Positions 40,901-51,181 of a DNA stretch of 58,677 nt are shown piece after piece (the stretch's first letter is position 1; every line of letters begins with the position of its first letter). Both the position numbers and the translations under genes were made by a program. The notes beneath the pieces are model-generated. The model was given only the letters and a program-made list of their open reading frames with translations. It did not search any database and was not told the origin of the DNA. The stretch lies in the NCBI GenBank assembly GCA_010909165.1, contig VJWM01000329.1, positions 1 through 58,677 on the forward strand, written 5' to 3'. The stretch is from Anthoceros angustus (Eukaryota > Streptophyta > Anthocerotopsida > Anthocerotales > Anthocerotaceae).

Positions 40901-43700
40901 GGACTCATCACCATTCGTGCACCCCTATGTGCCACGCCTCGGAACTTGAACTTGTATGCGGCTATGGAACTTAGAAGACGAGGAGATGCGCCCTCGAGTG
41001 AGCCATCAGCAGCAATGAGAGGTCTCTTTCGCCCTCGTGTGGAGTTTTGGGTGCATCGGGGGCGATATTCTTGGCGACGTTCCCCACCCTCCGTTCACCT
41101 CACAGGCTGCAGTGTACATATCATCCGAAGCCAATGTCGGAGACATTGCACTATGAGAGCTTGCGTTTCGTTTGCAAACAGGGGTGGTGTCTCCTTGAAG
41201 AAGGCGAGACGGACACGATTACGGAGGATTTCCGTAAACCGTGTTGCAACAAAGTATGTATTCAACGACTTTCGAGGAAGGTTTCGGAAGAGAGGCAAAG
41301 GTTCCTTAGGTTGGGAAGGTCGGAGAGACATTCCTAGAGACCCTTGTAAGACGACCATGGTTCGAATGGCAAAGACATACTTTCACAAGGCACCGGTTCC
41401 AATCAAGTGTTGCACGAAATCCTTGAAGGGTGTATTGCATAGGGTCGGAAAGGTACGAGGAGGTGAAGGCGAGTCTTTTGAATTCACCATGGGATTGTAG
41501 CAAGCCAAGCCCGGGTGAAATCCTCTCATGCATTGGGCGCTATTGCATGGATGGATGCAACATTTACGCAATTGGCGGCGGCGCCTAATGTTGAAGTCTA
41601 CAATCTTCCGACACTTTCACCAAACTAGAAGTGTGGACACAATACAAATGTGGCATGGAGCAAAAGGGCTGCGGTATATTTCGTATGCTTACTTTACGAG
41701 ACTATGGGAGCAGAACTTCAAGTGAAGATACCCAAATCCAATCGGTTTTCAACATGTTCTCTTTGCGGTCTAAAGTTCAACATTGAACCTTTGGATCGCA
41801 GACGGATCAAGGTAAGCTCATCGCTCCACACCGTTTTCGGCATGGTATAAAGGTGAAAGGTTGTGACATGTGGGCCATCGATATCGTTGTGATGGTGGAG
41901 GTTGAACCTTGGTCGAGGTAACGGTTCGGCCCCTGCGATGAAGGCGGGCGGTTGCGAGCGCCATCGGGTGGGAGAGGGAGGCGCTGGCGCCCTCGGTGGA
42001 GGGGAGGAGGAGGCGCGGCATGCTGCGCCCTCATGGGTGGAGGGTGTGCGAGAGGAGGCGGCGGCATGCCGGGACCTAAACCCTAAAGGAGGAGCGCCGG
42101 CATGCCGCCCTCATTGAACGGAGGGCGGGGGGTTGCGCATGCCGGTGCCCTCGTGTTGTGGGAGGGAGAGGAGGGCGCGGCATGCGCCCTCATGGGTGGA
42201 GGGTGTGCAATGGGGGAGGCGGCAACATGCGTGGACCTAAACCCTAAAGGAGCTTGGGAGGCGCCGCATGCCACATCCTAATTGAGGGGAGGGCGGCGGC
42301 GTGGCGCCCCGCCAGATGGGATTTAAGGACTGGATGCAGGCCATACAACGGGTGGATCCCTAGGTTCATTTGTTGGGGCATGACCCTTCCGAGGGTTGCC
42401 ATCATGCTATTGCCTTTGCCCCTCGGTGGATCGTCTAGACTCCGGCGATAGTAGAGTTCGTCTGGTTGAAGTTGGTTGGTCGTTAGCGCGACGTTATATT
42501 TCATGGATGGACGACATGATGTTTGGTTGAAGGCGAGTATATATCGGGACGCGTTGAACAAACATCGCATAAAGCTTATGGAGGAGGCGGAAGAAGTTGA
42601 CAAAACATCGAGCGAAAGGATACGAGCCTCACAAGTACATGTTGTTATGTATCGATGGCATGGATCGAGAAAAAACATCCTTACGCATATACTTAGATGG
42701 CCTAAGGAGCTAAAGAAGGCGTAGTCCATGTGGTGGGGTGTATGATCCACAATCACACGTTCAAGTCCGGGCGTATCACTCGCAAATTTGCGGAATGATG
42801 CTAATTTAACCATATGCATTATCCAAGATGTGATACATATGTTGGCTTACTTCCCAAGGTTCTATATTTGCAACTGGACAACACATGTCGGAGAACAAGA
42901 ATCAACTTTGTTTGCTTATCCGAATATGCTCGTGGAGGTGGGGACTTTGAAAAAGTGAAGGTGGGCTTTCTTCTTGTAGGTCACACACATGACCAGTGGA
43001 CCAAATGTTCTCGTGTTTTTCCAAACATTTGAAGCACAAAGAGGCAAAACTCTTCCGTCATGCGGGATATATTGAGCAAGGCTTTCACGCCAAACCCGTG
43101 AAGGTCCCACCGAGGTTCCGGACTTCCGTTCTTTTCGTCGGCCTTTGAAAATAGGAAAGGCGGAAGTTTAAAATGCGGTTAAGCTAAACAATCTATCATA
43201 CCAACACCGGTTCAAAATCACGCGGGAGGAAAAGTCAGCGGTAAAAGTATTATTGAGTAAGCATTCGACCTCACCGTTATGGGAAACAGAAGATGGGCTG
43301 GAGTTCTTGTCTTTTATTCCAAATCGAGATTGGACCTACAACCACCTAGCTCTGAGCCAAGGACAAGAAAGGCGTTGATGGAAGCCTCACGCGAGATGGA
43401 GTAGACCACTTAAGGAAGGGTTTGCAAAAGCATCAACATATCTAACGCGAGGAGGTGGTGGAGTGACAGGAGGATCAAGAGGAGATCGCAACTATTGTGG
43501 ACAATAACATCGGCCTTTATGCGAAAAGGCGGTGGAAGTGGTATGGCGGATCTGCAGATGCACTTGTACCCACTGCGGTTCGGAGGCTATATTGGGTGCC
43601 TTATTGAGACGTGCCTCACGGACATGTACTTGGAGCTTACAGTGTGGAAAGACGGGAACAAGAGGTCGAGCGGATGAATGGTGACATCATGGAGATAAAA
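40900..43700 (+). pseudogene. DUF7869-like protein gene in TIR element, frameshifted
   Basis: Pieces in family order: RKPCCNKVCIQRLS then FLRLGR (41240-41325; Cys-rich N-terminal), KRAAVYFVCLLYETMGAELQ and KIPKSNRFSTCSLCGLK (41660-41785), a probable splice donor ATCAAG/GTAAGC at 41812, then after the intron VVMYRWHGSRKNILTHILRW (42640-42700; family pattern IIDGMDQSKT-LPH), GCMIHNHTF, LPKVLYLQLDNT (42850-42886), FEKVKVGFLLVGHTHD (42949-42993). The QLDN and GHTHxD motifs are hallmarks of a plant and animal family of unknown function that I recall as DUF7869; an RNase H-like nuclease fold is my inference. Frames shift several times. I infer the element's transposase candidate. Confidence 0.6.
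41812..42460 (+). other. Probable intron with GC-rich repeats
   Basis: The GTAAGC donor at 41812 follows the CSLCGLK exon. The acceptor is not fixed. The interior (41940-42330) holds two to three about 130-bp GC-rich units with GCGCCCTCATGGGTGGAGG, GCATGCCGCCCTC and GGACCTAAACCCTAAAGGAG. ACCCTAAA is telomere-like but single in each unit. Confidence 0.5.
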
Positions 43701-44650
43701 AGGTATGTTTATTGTCACCTTGTGAGGGGACACTCCTGTGAGGGCATTACAGGTTGCAAAGGTCTTGAGTGTGCACATGACCGATGACCCCTACTTCACT
43801 GCAGGTGGCGACCGAGCACAGATGCATACGAGGGCAAGTATGTCGGGGAATACTTTGTTAGGACCAGGAGGAGAACTACCTCCTACCAACAAAGGTGCAA
43901 AAGCATGGAAGCCTCCCAACATTCGAAGTTGTTTGTCCATAAGAGTCATTGTGTACTATGGGTTCAATCTCACTTCTAGGAAACATCATGCGTGGCGGAT
44001 AAAAAGCTATCAAAGAAGTTAAGTGCCCTCCGTCCCCATCTTCAACTGCACTCCCTCGTCGGTGACGGCGAGGATGATGGGGATAGCCAGTCTTGGGCAT
44101 GGAGAACCCAGCGGTCTCGAGTCGGTGAGGAGTGAATAACCGACGGCTTGAAATATATTCCAGTCATGGTCCGCTCCTAAGAACTTATGGCGCAACCCTT
44201 TGTAACACCCTTTGCGATGGCATGCCGCACTCCTTCGCACCACATTTTGTGCGTCTATTCCTAGTGGCCCCTTCCATTGTCACGGCTGCCATGGCTCTGT
44301 TCGATTAGTGGATTCGTTTAATGGTGGCGCCAACCCAATGTTTCCGTGAAACTTGGCAGCCCTTTCCGAGCCGGTATGCCAAATTGTGGTTTTGTTGAGG
44401 TTCAGAACATGGTACACTACAAGAGATTTCTCCGCTCGGCGGATATCAAAACCATGTTGGACTGTTTGGTGCAGGAATGGCTAAGGGCCTTTGCCGCAAG
44501 GTGTGTGCATCGATGGGCGGCATCGGCGCCCATCGCGCTTGATGTTTACTCACCTTTCTACCATAGAGAAGCACATTTTCCATACCTTGCCACCGTAAAT
44601 GTGAACCGGATGCAAAAGTGGCTTCCATTCCCTTGATTATAAGACAATAT
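43700..44650 (+). pseudogene. 3' part of the TIR element gene, unassigned
   Basis: TDDPYFTAGGDRAQ (43775-43820) and, in another frame, LRALRPHLQLH-like codons, then RSADIKTMLDCLVQEWLRAF and CVHRWAASAPIALDVYSPF (44430-44565), read as damaged coding sequence continuing from the DUF7869-like part. No domain was recognised. 44640-44920 appears non-coding. Confidence 0.4.
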
Positions 44651-44921
44651 ATTGTAAACACGTCGGGGTTTCGGATCCCAGCACAAAGTGTGAAGTCGGT
44701 GCTAAATCATTGCAAACCCACAGAATGTCCCCACCCTTTTGGTGGTGCTCTGTAAATTTGAAGTAGAATGTGATTTTGACCATAATTTTGAACACATTAT
44801 CCTACATACATGAACATCGATTTAGTGACCATCCACAACCCGGTTCAGCGTATATTCATGCATAAAGCCGCTTGATGTATATTCAGCGGTTCAAATATTA
44901 TGGTATTCTGATTTCCTCAAT

Positions 44922-45785
44922 TTTTCATTTGTTGCGTAACTAGCTAGTGTGATTTGATATTAGAGAAGCGATAGTAGCATGGCGGGTGTCTCGTACATGT
45001 ACATGCGCAAGTAGTTGCAAGGTCGCCAAGACCCATTCCATCTTGTTATTTCCTATCTCAAATTTTCAGGCGATCAACACTATGATGTGAAGTTAGGGAA
45101 GGCGATGGAAGAATGGAGGGTCTCATGTACATGTATAGCTGCAAGGTGAGGCCAAGACCCATTCCATCTTGTGATTTCCTACCTCAAAATTTTATTTGAT
45201 GCGTAACAGTGATGTGACATTAGAAGGCGATGCTAGTAGGCGGGGTCTTGGGTGAATAGGGGACAAGGCCGATGCAGTAGGAGGGGCGTGTTTGAGGGCC
45301 GGTCTTTGTAGCACAAAGAAGGCGAGTGTCTATCACCGGCAAATATGAGACATGTGTTGAGTGTGACGGTGAAAACAACGCAAAGTGGAAGAGGTGGAGG
45401 AGGATAGGAATGGAGCAACCAAGCAGCCATGGTCGGCGAGGGCAAAAGGCTCGTAACGGACATGAGGCGGTTGTCTAGGAGAGAGAAGGAGGAGGACTTG
45501 GAGCCAAACAACCCCACGCATAGCAAACATGGGTCGCATAGCACAAACTCGTAGGCACAAAAGGCCGAGTGCTCAAGGACAAAAGCGTAAGCGTATCGTG
45601 GATGTGTACAAAGTATATCGTTATCCGTGTGGCGTATATGCTTATTTTATACAAAATAGAATATGACCGTATATCACGAAATTACCATATAGTATATGTC
45701 ACCATGAACAATATATGTGTATTTTTAGAATGTATTTGTACATATATTATGTATATGTATATTCATACAGTATAGTGGGAACTAC
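44922..45785. repeat. Right-arm copy of the 0.9-kb internal repeat
   Basis: Direct repeat of 37868-38765: GCGTAACTAGCTAGTGTGATTTGAT, CATTCCATCTTGTGATTTCC, CACAAAGAAGGCGAGTGT, AGTATAGTGGGAACTACTA. Many 2-5 bp deletions separate the copies. It sits just inside the right subterminal region of the TIR element. Confidence 0.8.
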
Positions 45786-45859
45786 TAAGTAAAACTAGGT
45801 ATTCCATAGGGTAATAGTAGTAAAAGGAGGAAGGTAGATGGGGAGGAGGTTGGTACCAA

Positions 45860-46124
45860 GCCTCCAAAAGTGTTACAAGACTTTTCTTGTAACACTATAT
45901 ATTACAATCTTGTTGCAATCTTGAGAGGACAAAAGCACCTCTCACTTCATCTCAACATAATTGCAACACCATTGCAACATGGTTGCAACAAACGCTCAGT
46001 TTGGTTTCCAAGCTAAAAGTGTAACAAGAGGCCCAAAAGTGTTACATGACCCCAAAATTGCAACATAAGTGTTACATCCGAGGGTCCAAATCTTAACATA
46101 CATGGGCTGCCATTTCTAGTAGGG
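45860..46124. repeat. Right subterminal motif cluster and right TIR
   Basis: Repeated AAGTGTTACA, TTGCAAC and GTAACAC motifs on both strands over 220 bp, ending GGCTGCCATTTCTAGTAGGG. Such clustered short motifs bind the transposase or accessory protein in En/Spm-like elements; here this is inferred from position. Confidence 0.7.
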
Positions 46125-46127
46125 CAA

Positions 46128-47070
46128 AAGTCGAGCGGTCAAGCATTGATGAATCCACATTGTGACCATGTGAATCTACAGGTGTCGAGACCCACATTAG
46201 TGCCCATATGGGACCAGACCACGGTGATACTACAGGCAAATCCATGCAGGCAAGCATAACACACTCAAGGTAAATCCGTCGGTAAATACAGCACAGGCGA
46301 CCCGAGCACATGCAACCAGCGATTCGGACGCTTAGCCTGATGCGTGCCTATAATAGGGATCCAAACATTTAGGCACACCTCGAGCGCAACACATGTCGAT
46401 GGAAAAAACAAATGAAACTCATCGCAGCGAGCCAATTTGACTGCCTCGACCAATGTGCCCGCATCACCCACAACCCACAACACTCACAACCACTACACCA
46501 AATTAGCATGATCCCGAGGGTTCCAGCAAAACCCAGTGCTGCACAACTCTAAAATGGACAAGAGAATAGAACATTAGCAATTAAGTCACGCCAAGCCCGA
46601 TGCAAATATGAACAAATCTATCAAGGATGCGGCATGCCCAACCATTCCCCACCCGACTGCATCAATCCCACAGGCCTCCACATCTACCTTTGATGATGAA
46701 AGCATGGCCCGAACCATGGCTTAAAGCACGGGCGTCATGGACAAGATGATGACCTTCTCCACGCTGGCACCTCGGCATCATCCACAATAGGCATCACTAC
46801 ACCTCGGCCTCTCTAGCTTGCCCAATGCCTCTGAACATCCTCGGCAACCTCGGGCTTGGTGTGTTGGCTTCCTCGGCTCTGTGACCTAGTCACGGGGCCA
46901 CAGGGCTCACCATGTGCAGGTTAGCTGCCCCGTTCTCCCCTTCTTCCCTACCTTCTTCCTGGCCACCTTTCTAGTCTTTGCTTGCTTGTTGGCCTTCCTT
47001 CCTAGAGACCATTTTATAGGCTTTCCACACCCTTCCTAGCATCTTCTCCACAAGAAAAACCAAAGCCATA
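46128..47070. other. Unassigned flank of TIR element
   Basis: No open frame of note and no repeat structure seen. Minus-strand fragments such as VSRKEGQQASK and Lys-rich pieces near 46950-47030 may belong to the relic described next. Confidence 0.3.
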
Positions 47071-47310
47071 CGTGGAATCTTTTGGCCCTGTCATCTTTTG
47101 GCATGTTTCCCATATCACGGCAAACACAAGGTCATCCAAACTTTGCCAATCCTCCTTGACACCAAGTCGGTGGCTTCAAAGCGAGCCCTCTTGGTTGCGA
47201 GGCATCTTTGAAGTGATTTGTCTAACGTCCTTCCCAACAATGCGCTCCTTGGGCCTTGGACCAACTTGTCGTCCCTAACATTCAATCCAAGGTTTGAGGA
47301 CACTATTTTA
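47070..47310 (-). pseudogene. Unrecognised minus-strand coding relic
   Basis: One minus frame reads DKSLQRCLATKRARFEATDL (47190-47250), and an adjacent frame reads DWQSLDDLVFAVIWETCQKM (about 47090-47150). The switch between frames with protein-like content in each suggests a frameshifted gene. It lies about 0.5 kb beyond the methyltransferase-like relic, on the same strand, so it might be its distal exon. No family was recognised. Confidence 0.35.
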
Positions 47311-47779
47311 TTTTCATAAGTAGTTAAATAAAACCATAATGTTCTTTCCGTCGAATAATGAATGCGTTCGGAAACATGCTTCAGTTCGTATTTCTTGTCC
47401 CCTCAGATTGCTCATGAAGACAGGCTTGTGGACACTTTATGCAAGACTCGGTAAAGCCTAGTTTACAAGATCGACTATTTCATTTCATGGACCGAGAGAA
47501 TATAGTTTAGTGTTTTTGGCCGCTAGCGGTATATTTTGAGAAAACATAAACATTTCTTGAAACGTTAGGGCACCGATCAAGTAATTACCCTAAAACCATA
47601 GTAGGATGCGGCATCTGGTGGCCTTGTACATAAAACACACAATCAAACAGCTGGCTTGATTGCTAGGTTTATTACATGTGTCTGGTTGGGGATCAACTTG
47701 CAAGTTGAGATTGGGATTACTGCACACGTACTAGAGAACATCGAGGGGCAGCGGTAATGTTTCTAAGGCAAGCTCATCG

Positions 47780-48790
47780 CGTGAGAAAGTGTCTCACTTC
47801 ATTGCCTTTGCATCATCTTCCTCTATCCCATCAACTTTTGAGGCGAAGGCCATCTTGCATCAAGTGTATACCCTCATCAAGGTCTCCAATATGTTCTTTC
47901 ATTCTCACGACGACAGAGGCACAATCAGGCCTTTCCAATTTCTTTTTCACTCATGCAAACCTCCTTGGCCCAGGGAGATATTCCTCGGCGGTGTGGCTCA
48001 TGGGTGAGCTCCTCTTACACATCGCGCATACTTCCATGCATACTCGCTGGAATGAATTCGCACCTCTTGTCGCCTCAATAGAAATACAATGGCGGCGACA
48101 ACAACAAAGTAGCCTGTCCCACTCACTGAACAAGCATCTACTATCCGCCTTCCTTAGAATGTCTTGATGAGCTTCATCATCAACCCCAAGGCCTTTGGTA
48201 GGGCGGACAACAAGTTTGTCGAGTGAATGATATAAGTTTCTTCACCCGGTTTAAGTGGCCAATCGCAATCTTCCATTGTTAAATTGTGCAAAGCATTGAT
48301 TTACATGACGCATTGCCGTTGTTGTCTTCTCAAACCCCATCCTCATGCATACTCAGCGGTAGTGTCGAAACCACCTTTGTCATTGTTTACGTTTATCTTG
48401 TCCCGGACAAAGCGAGTCCCCCTTTTGGCACCACTTCGCATTGCCTCCCTCACCAAATGGGCATCTTCAACACCATTCATGATTATCCGATCTGCATCAC
48501 ATTTTGTTAAATCATGGAAGGCATGCAAAACATTTCCCACTTGCATCAAAGCGGGGTCCTTTGAGCCTTTCTCAGAACCACGGGGCACATCCATCACAAA
48601 CAAAAAGTACCTTCTCTTCCTCACGTACCCTCACATGTCGAGGATATCTACCTGATATCGCACCTTTTTCTCAGAATGTGGAACAGTGAATTGAAGGAGT
48701 CCATCCTCTATGTCTCGGTCTACTAGTTGTCTTTGCTCATCTTCTAAGCCCTTCCATGTGTTCACCTCATAAATGAATTATTGAAAATTC
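47780..48790 (-). pseudogene. Class-beta-like amino DNA methyltransferase relic
   Basis: Nearly one minus frame from 48780 to 48062 with three stops. In order: LQFTVPHSEKKVRYQVDIL; YFLFVMDVPRG (48565-48608), resembling motif IV (DPPY/W type, with Val for the first Pro); VGNVLHAFHDLTKCDADRII and NGVEDAHLVREAMRSGAK; then CDWPLKPGEETYIIHSTNLL and LPKALGLMMKLIKTF (motif X-like); IVDACSVSGTG (48115-48147), motif I-like for S-adenosylmethionine binding; and, one frame over, RHCISIEATRG (about 48065-48095), motif II-like. IV before X-I-II is the permuted order of class-beta N4-cytosine/N6-adenine enzymes. The host or mobile origin is unknown. Confidence 0.5.
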
Positions 48791-49036
48791 TCGGGGCACT
48801 TGGCACCTCAATATCATACATTGCTGCACATGGCGGAAACCAATATCGGTGCTGCGGTCTTCAATCTCGAATCAGGAAGATGTCGGTGAGGAGTTCCGGC
48901 CAAATGAAGGTGGGTCCCCATGGAGCGGCAGGCATGCGGCACCCTCGATTGGCTCTCGGCTCTTGGGGCCGGGCGGCATCGGCACCCTTTGCCTCAAAAG
49001 GCGGGAACCCAAGGAGGCCCGGCATGCCCCGCTAAT

Positions 49037-49248
49037 GAATGAGAATCATACAAGCTCAAGCAATAGCATTGATTTATAATAGAAAGTACATGCCTTTATG
49101 TAGGTAAGGTTGTTGTAAGTTAAGTGGTTATAGAACTAACCAATTAAATAACTATTAGAAGAAACTACTTAGTGCCCTAAGGGCTAAATTAATTATTAAG
49201 TCCTAGGTGCCCTAGTGAAGAGTGCCCTAATAGTAAGCTATTTTATCA
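49037..49248 (-). repeat. Small copia-type LTR
   Basis: Minus orientation TGATAAAATAGCTTAC...ATGATTCTCA, preceded by the purine-rich GTGAGTGGGAG (49249-49259), a normal polypurine tract and LTR junction. TATAAATCAATG near 49070 is a likely TATA box, and the short LTR (about 210 bp) resembles that of the copia element at 28216. No copia domain follows to the right. Confidence 0.6.
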
Positions 49249-49259
49249 CTCCCACTCAC

Positions 49260-49790
49260 TATGAACTAGGGGTGATTTTCGACCAAAAAAGGGTCAAGGA
49301 AAACTAGCCTAGCAAAACTAGTCCCTAACTAAACTTTACTTAAAAGCATTAAGTAAAACTGAAAATAATAATCACCATTAAAATAACTCCCCTTAAGGAG
49401 GCGGGGTGAGAACTAATCACCCAACTTTAATTAGGTTGGATTAAAACTAATTAAAAGTAGTTCGAGAAAATATAATAGCTAATTTTCAAAAGGAAAATAC
49501 AAAGGATAATAAATACCCTCCTTCCTCCTTTTCGCGATTTGCGATTACGTGATTTGTTGTTTGGCTTGCGGTGTGTGATGGCGATGGCAATGGCGGCGGT
49601 ATGGCAACCAGGCGTGCTAATCACCTTACGGGAGGCGCTGCGTGGGCGCCATCGTGCCGTAGTCGCCAGCGACCCCTCTCCACCAGCGGCCGCTCGCTGC
49701 GGTGTGCGAGGCCCTCCCTAGCGCCCAGGCGTCCTTGCGGCGAGGATGCTCATTTCTTTGGCGCTCTAATAGAAAGGTAAGAGGGCGCCC
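49260..49790. other. AT-rich stretch then GC-rich leader
   Basis: 49260-49530 is AT-rich and repeats AACTAATTA-like words; it may be the internal part of a short non-autonomous copia element. 49530-49790 is GC-rich with no recognised product. Confidence 0.3.
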
Positions 49791-49799
49791 CTACTGCAG

Positions 49800-50250
49800 A
49801 TGCCCATAGTCGGCGTTCCTGCTGCCAATGGAGTCTCCGCCTCCGGACCTCGTCTCTCTGCGCCTTTCAAAAAGAAGACTCCTACATTGATCATTGATCT
49901 GACCTCATCCTTGGAGGATGAAGCTGAAACAGAAGGGCCTTAGGATCCTACACAAGACGCGTTCTAGCCTGAAAAAGAGACGCCTGATGTCCAGGAATGT
50001 GAGATTATGCCTTCAGAATTTGCCATTTCTCCTAGGATGCATAGATTTGTAAAGCAAATGCTGGATATGTCTACCAAAGGGGGGAAGCACAACCTAGTTG
50101 GAGGATGTACCCCTCAAATCCCTCCCGCCTCCCCTCCCCCTCTTCAATCAATGATGCTCCTCGAAAATGTCCACCTTTGCCAAATGTGCTTATAGGAAGC
50201 TTGTTGCCTACAATATGTTTCTAAGAAGAAGCTATGGCAAAAAAAGTTAC
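49800..50250 (+). pseudogene. Hypothetical protein fragment
   Basis: An ATG at 49800 opens a 47-codon frame (MPIVGVPAANGVSASG, then TPTLIIDLTSSLEDEAE), stopped at 49941. A second frame (50007-50195) has PSEFAISPRMHRFVKQMLDM and QMCL. The acidic LIIDLTSSLEDE resembles a SUMO-interaction-like motif, but this is speculative. The stretch is cut at 50256 by an LTR. Could be a host or retroelement fragment. Confidence 0.35.
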
Positions 50251-50255
50251 GGGGT

Positions 50256-51181
50256 TGTGGAATGGTATTTTGCGTCAGGACACAGGAGGCCACATTTATC
50301 CTCTATGTCGTTATAGTCCTAGGATTCGATCCCAAAGGGAATGGTTTTGTGTCAAGGTGTTCCAAAACTATGGGTTCTAGCCCTACTACGGTTGGTTCCT
50401 ACCCAGCCGCAACCTACTAGCGTCAAGACCCACCACCGTGGTAAGTTCGGCCCGCCGTAGACTCGATCCGATGGGCTCAACCATGCGGTTGGTCCCAGCA
50501 GCACAGCTGTATTGACACCCGGCTCCTCGGCGTGATTCTAAGGTTATAGTCTCACACAGTTCGCTACTCCGGATCACCTCCGGGGTATCCACCCCAAAAC
50601 TCACGGCGGCGCCTACCTCGGCCACTCACGCGGCGCCTCACTCCATCAGATTACTTCATTCCTCTTCCCCCACCCCAACCCCTCTCCTGCGCTCCCCAAA
50701 ACTTTCACCTTCCCCACCCTCTCCTCCTTATCGACTCACTTCCCCTCTTCCTTCCTAAACTCTCGGACACCACCACACAAGTTGCTCTCGCCATCCCTCT
50801 CTCGGGCCAGACCCTCCCACAGGCCACATGAGCCCCTACCACAGGCCACCCTTGGGCCACAGACCCCTATCACAGGCCCCCCAGACCTCTCTTAGAGTTA
50901 AACACAATTTGGTTAGGCGGGTTGGAAAGAAGGAGGAAAATCTTTGGACAGCACCGGAATTGTCACCAATCTACAGGACTACCAAATCTCTCCTTCCAGT
51001 GCGTAAGCCCATCACCCTAGCCACCCCGGATGCGGAGCTTGGTCACTCGGCTCGACCACCCAAGGATCTCCACAGCCCTCTTGTGAGGAGGCGGTGCAAT
51101 CGGTTGTTGTTGACGGATGTCTCCAATCAACTTGTAGCAGATTCGACACTGAGCTCACACAGAAATTGTCTATCGGAGACA
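50256..51181 (-). repeat. Second 926-bp gypsy C-type LTR
   Basis: Plus strand from TGTGGAATGG to CTATCGGAGACA. It shares GGCCACATTTATCC, TCGTTATAGTCCTAGG and AAATTGTCTAT with 26701-27626, but differs substantially in the middle. No primer-binding site lies at its left edge, so it is a 3' or solo LTR if on the minus strand. The sequence on its right lacks gypsy C pol. Confidence 0.75.

Larger units (their letters stand above)
36431..46124. mobile_element. TIR DNA transposon, 9.7 kb
   Basis: The left end reads CCCTACTAGAAAAGGAAGCC, and the right end, reverse complemented, CCCTACTAGAAATGGCAGCC: 18 of 20 match. Direct CAA flanks both ends (36428-36430 and 46125-46127), a 3-bp target duplication as made by CACTA-type transposases. 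Subterminal GTTACA and TTGCAAC motifs are dense at both ends (36460-36690; 45870-46080), and 140-bp repeats lie inside each end. The interior carries a DUF7869-like gene. The terminus is CCCTA, not CACTA, and I saw no standard CACTA transposase, so superfamily assignment stays open. Confidence 0.7.

Noticed and set aside
41940-42330. Telomeric repeat because of CCCTAAA
   Set aside because: Only one heptamer per 130-bp unit, without tandem telomere repeats.
37868-45785. The 0.9-kb direct repeats as LTRs of a retroelement holding the DUF7869-like gene
   Set aside because: No TG/CA ends, primer-binding site or polypurine tract at their edges, and both copies lie inside the TIR pair.
36431-46124. 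Firm assignment to the CACTA/En-Spm superfamily
   Set aside because: The 3-bp duplication and subterminal repeats fit, but the terminus is CCCTA and no CACTA transposase domain was recognised.
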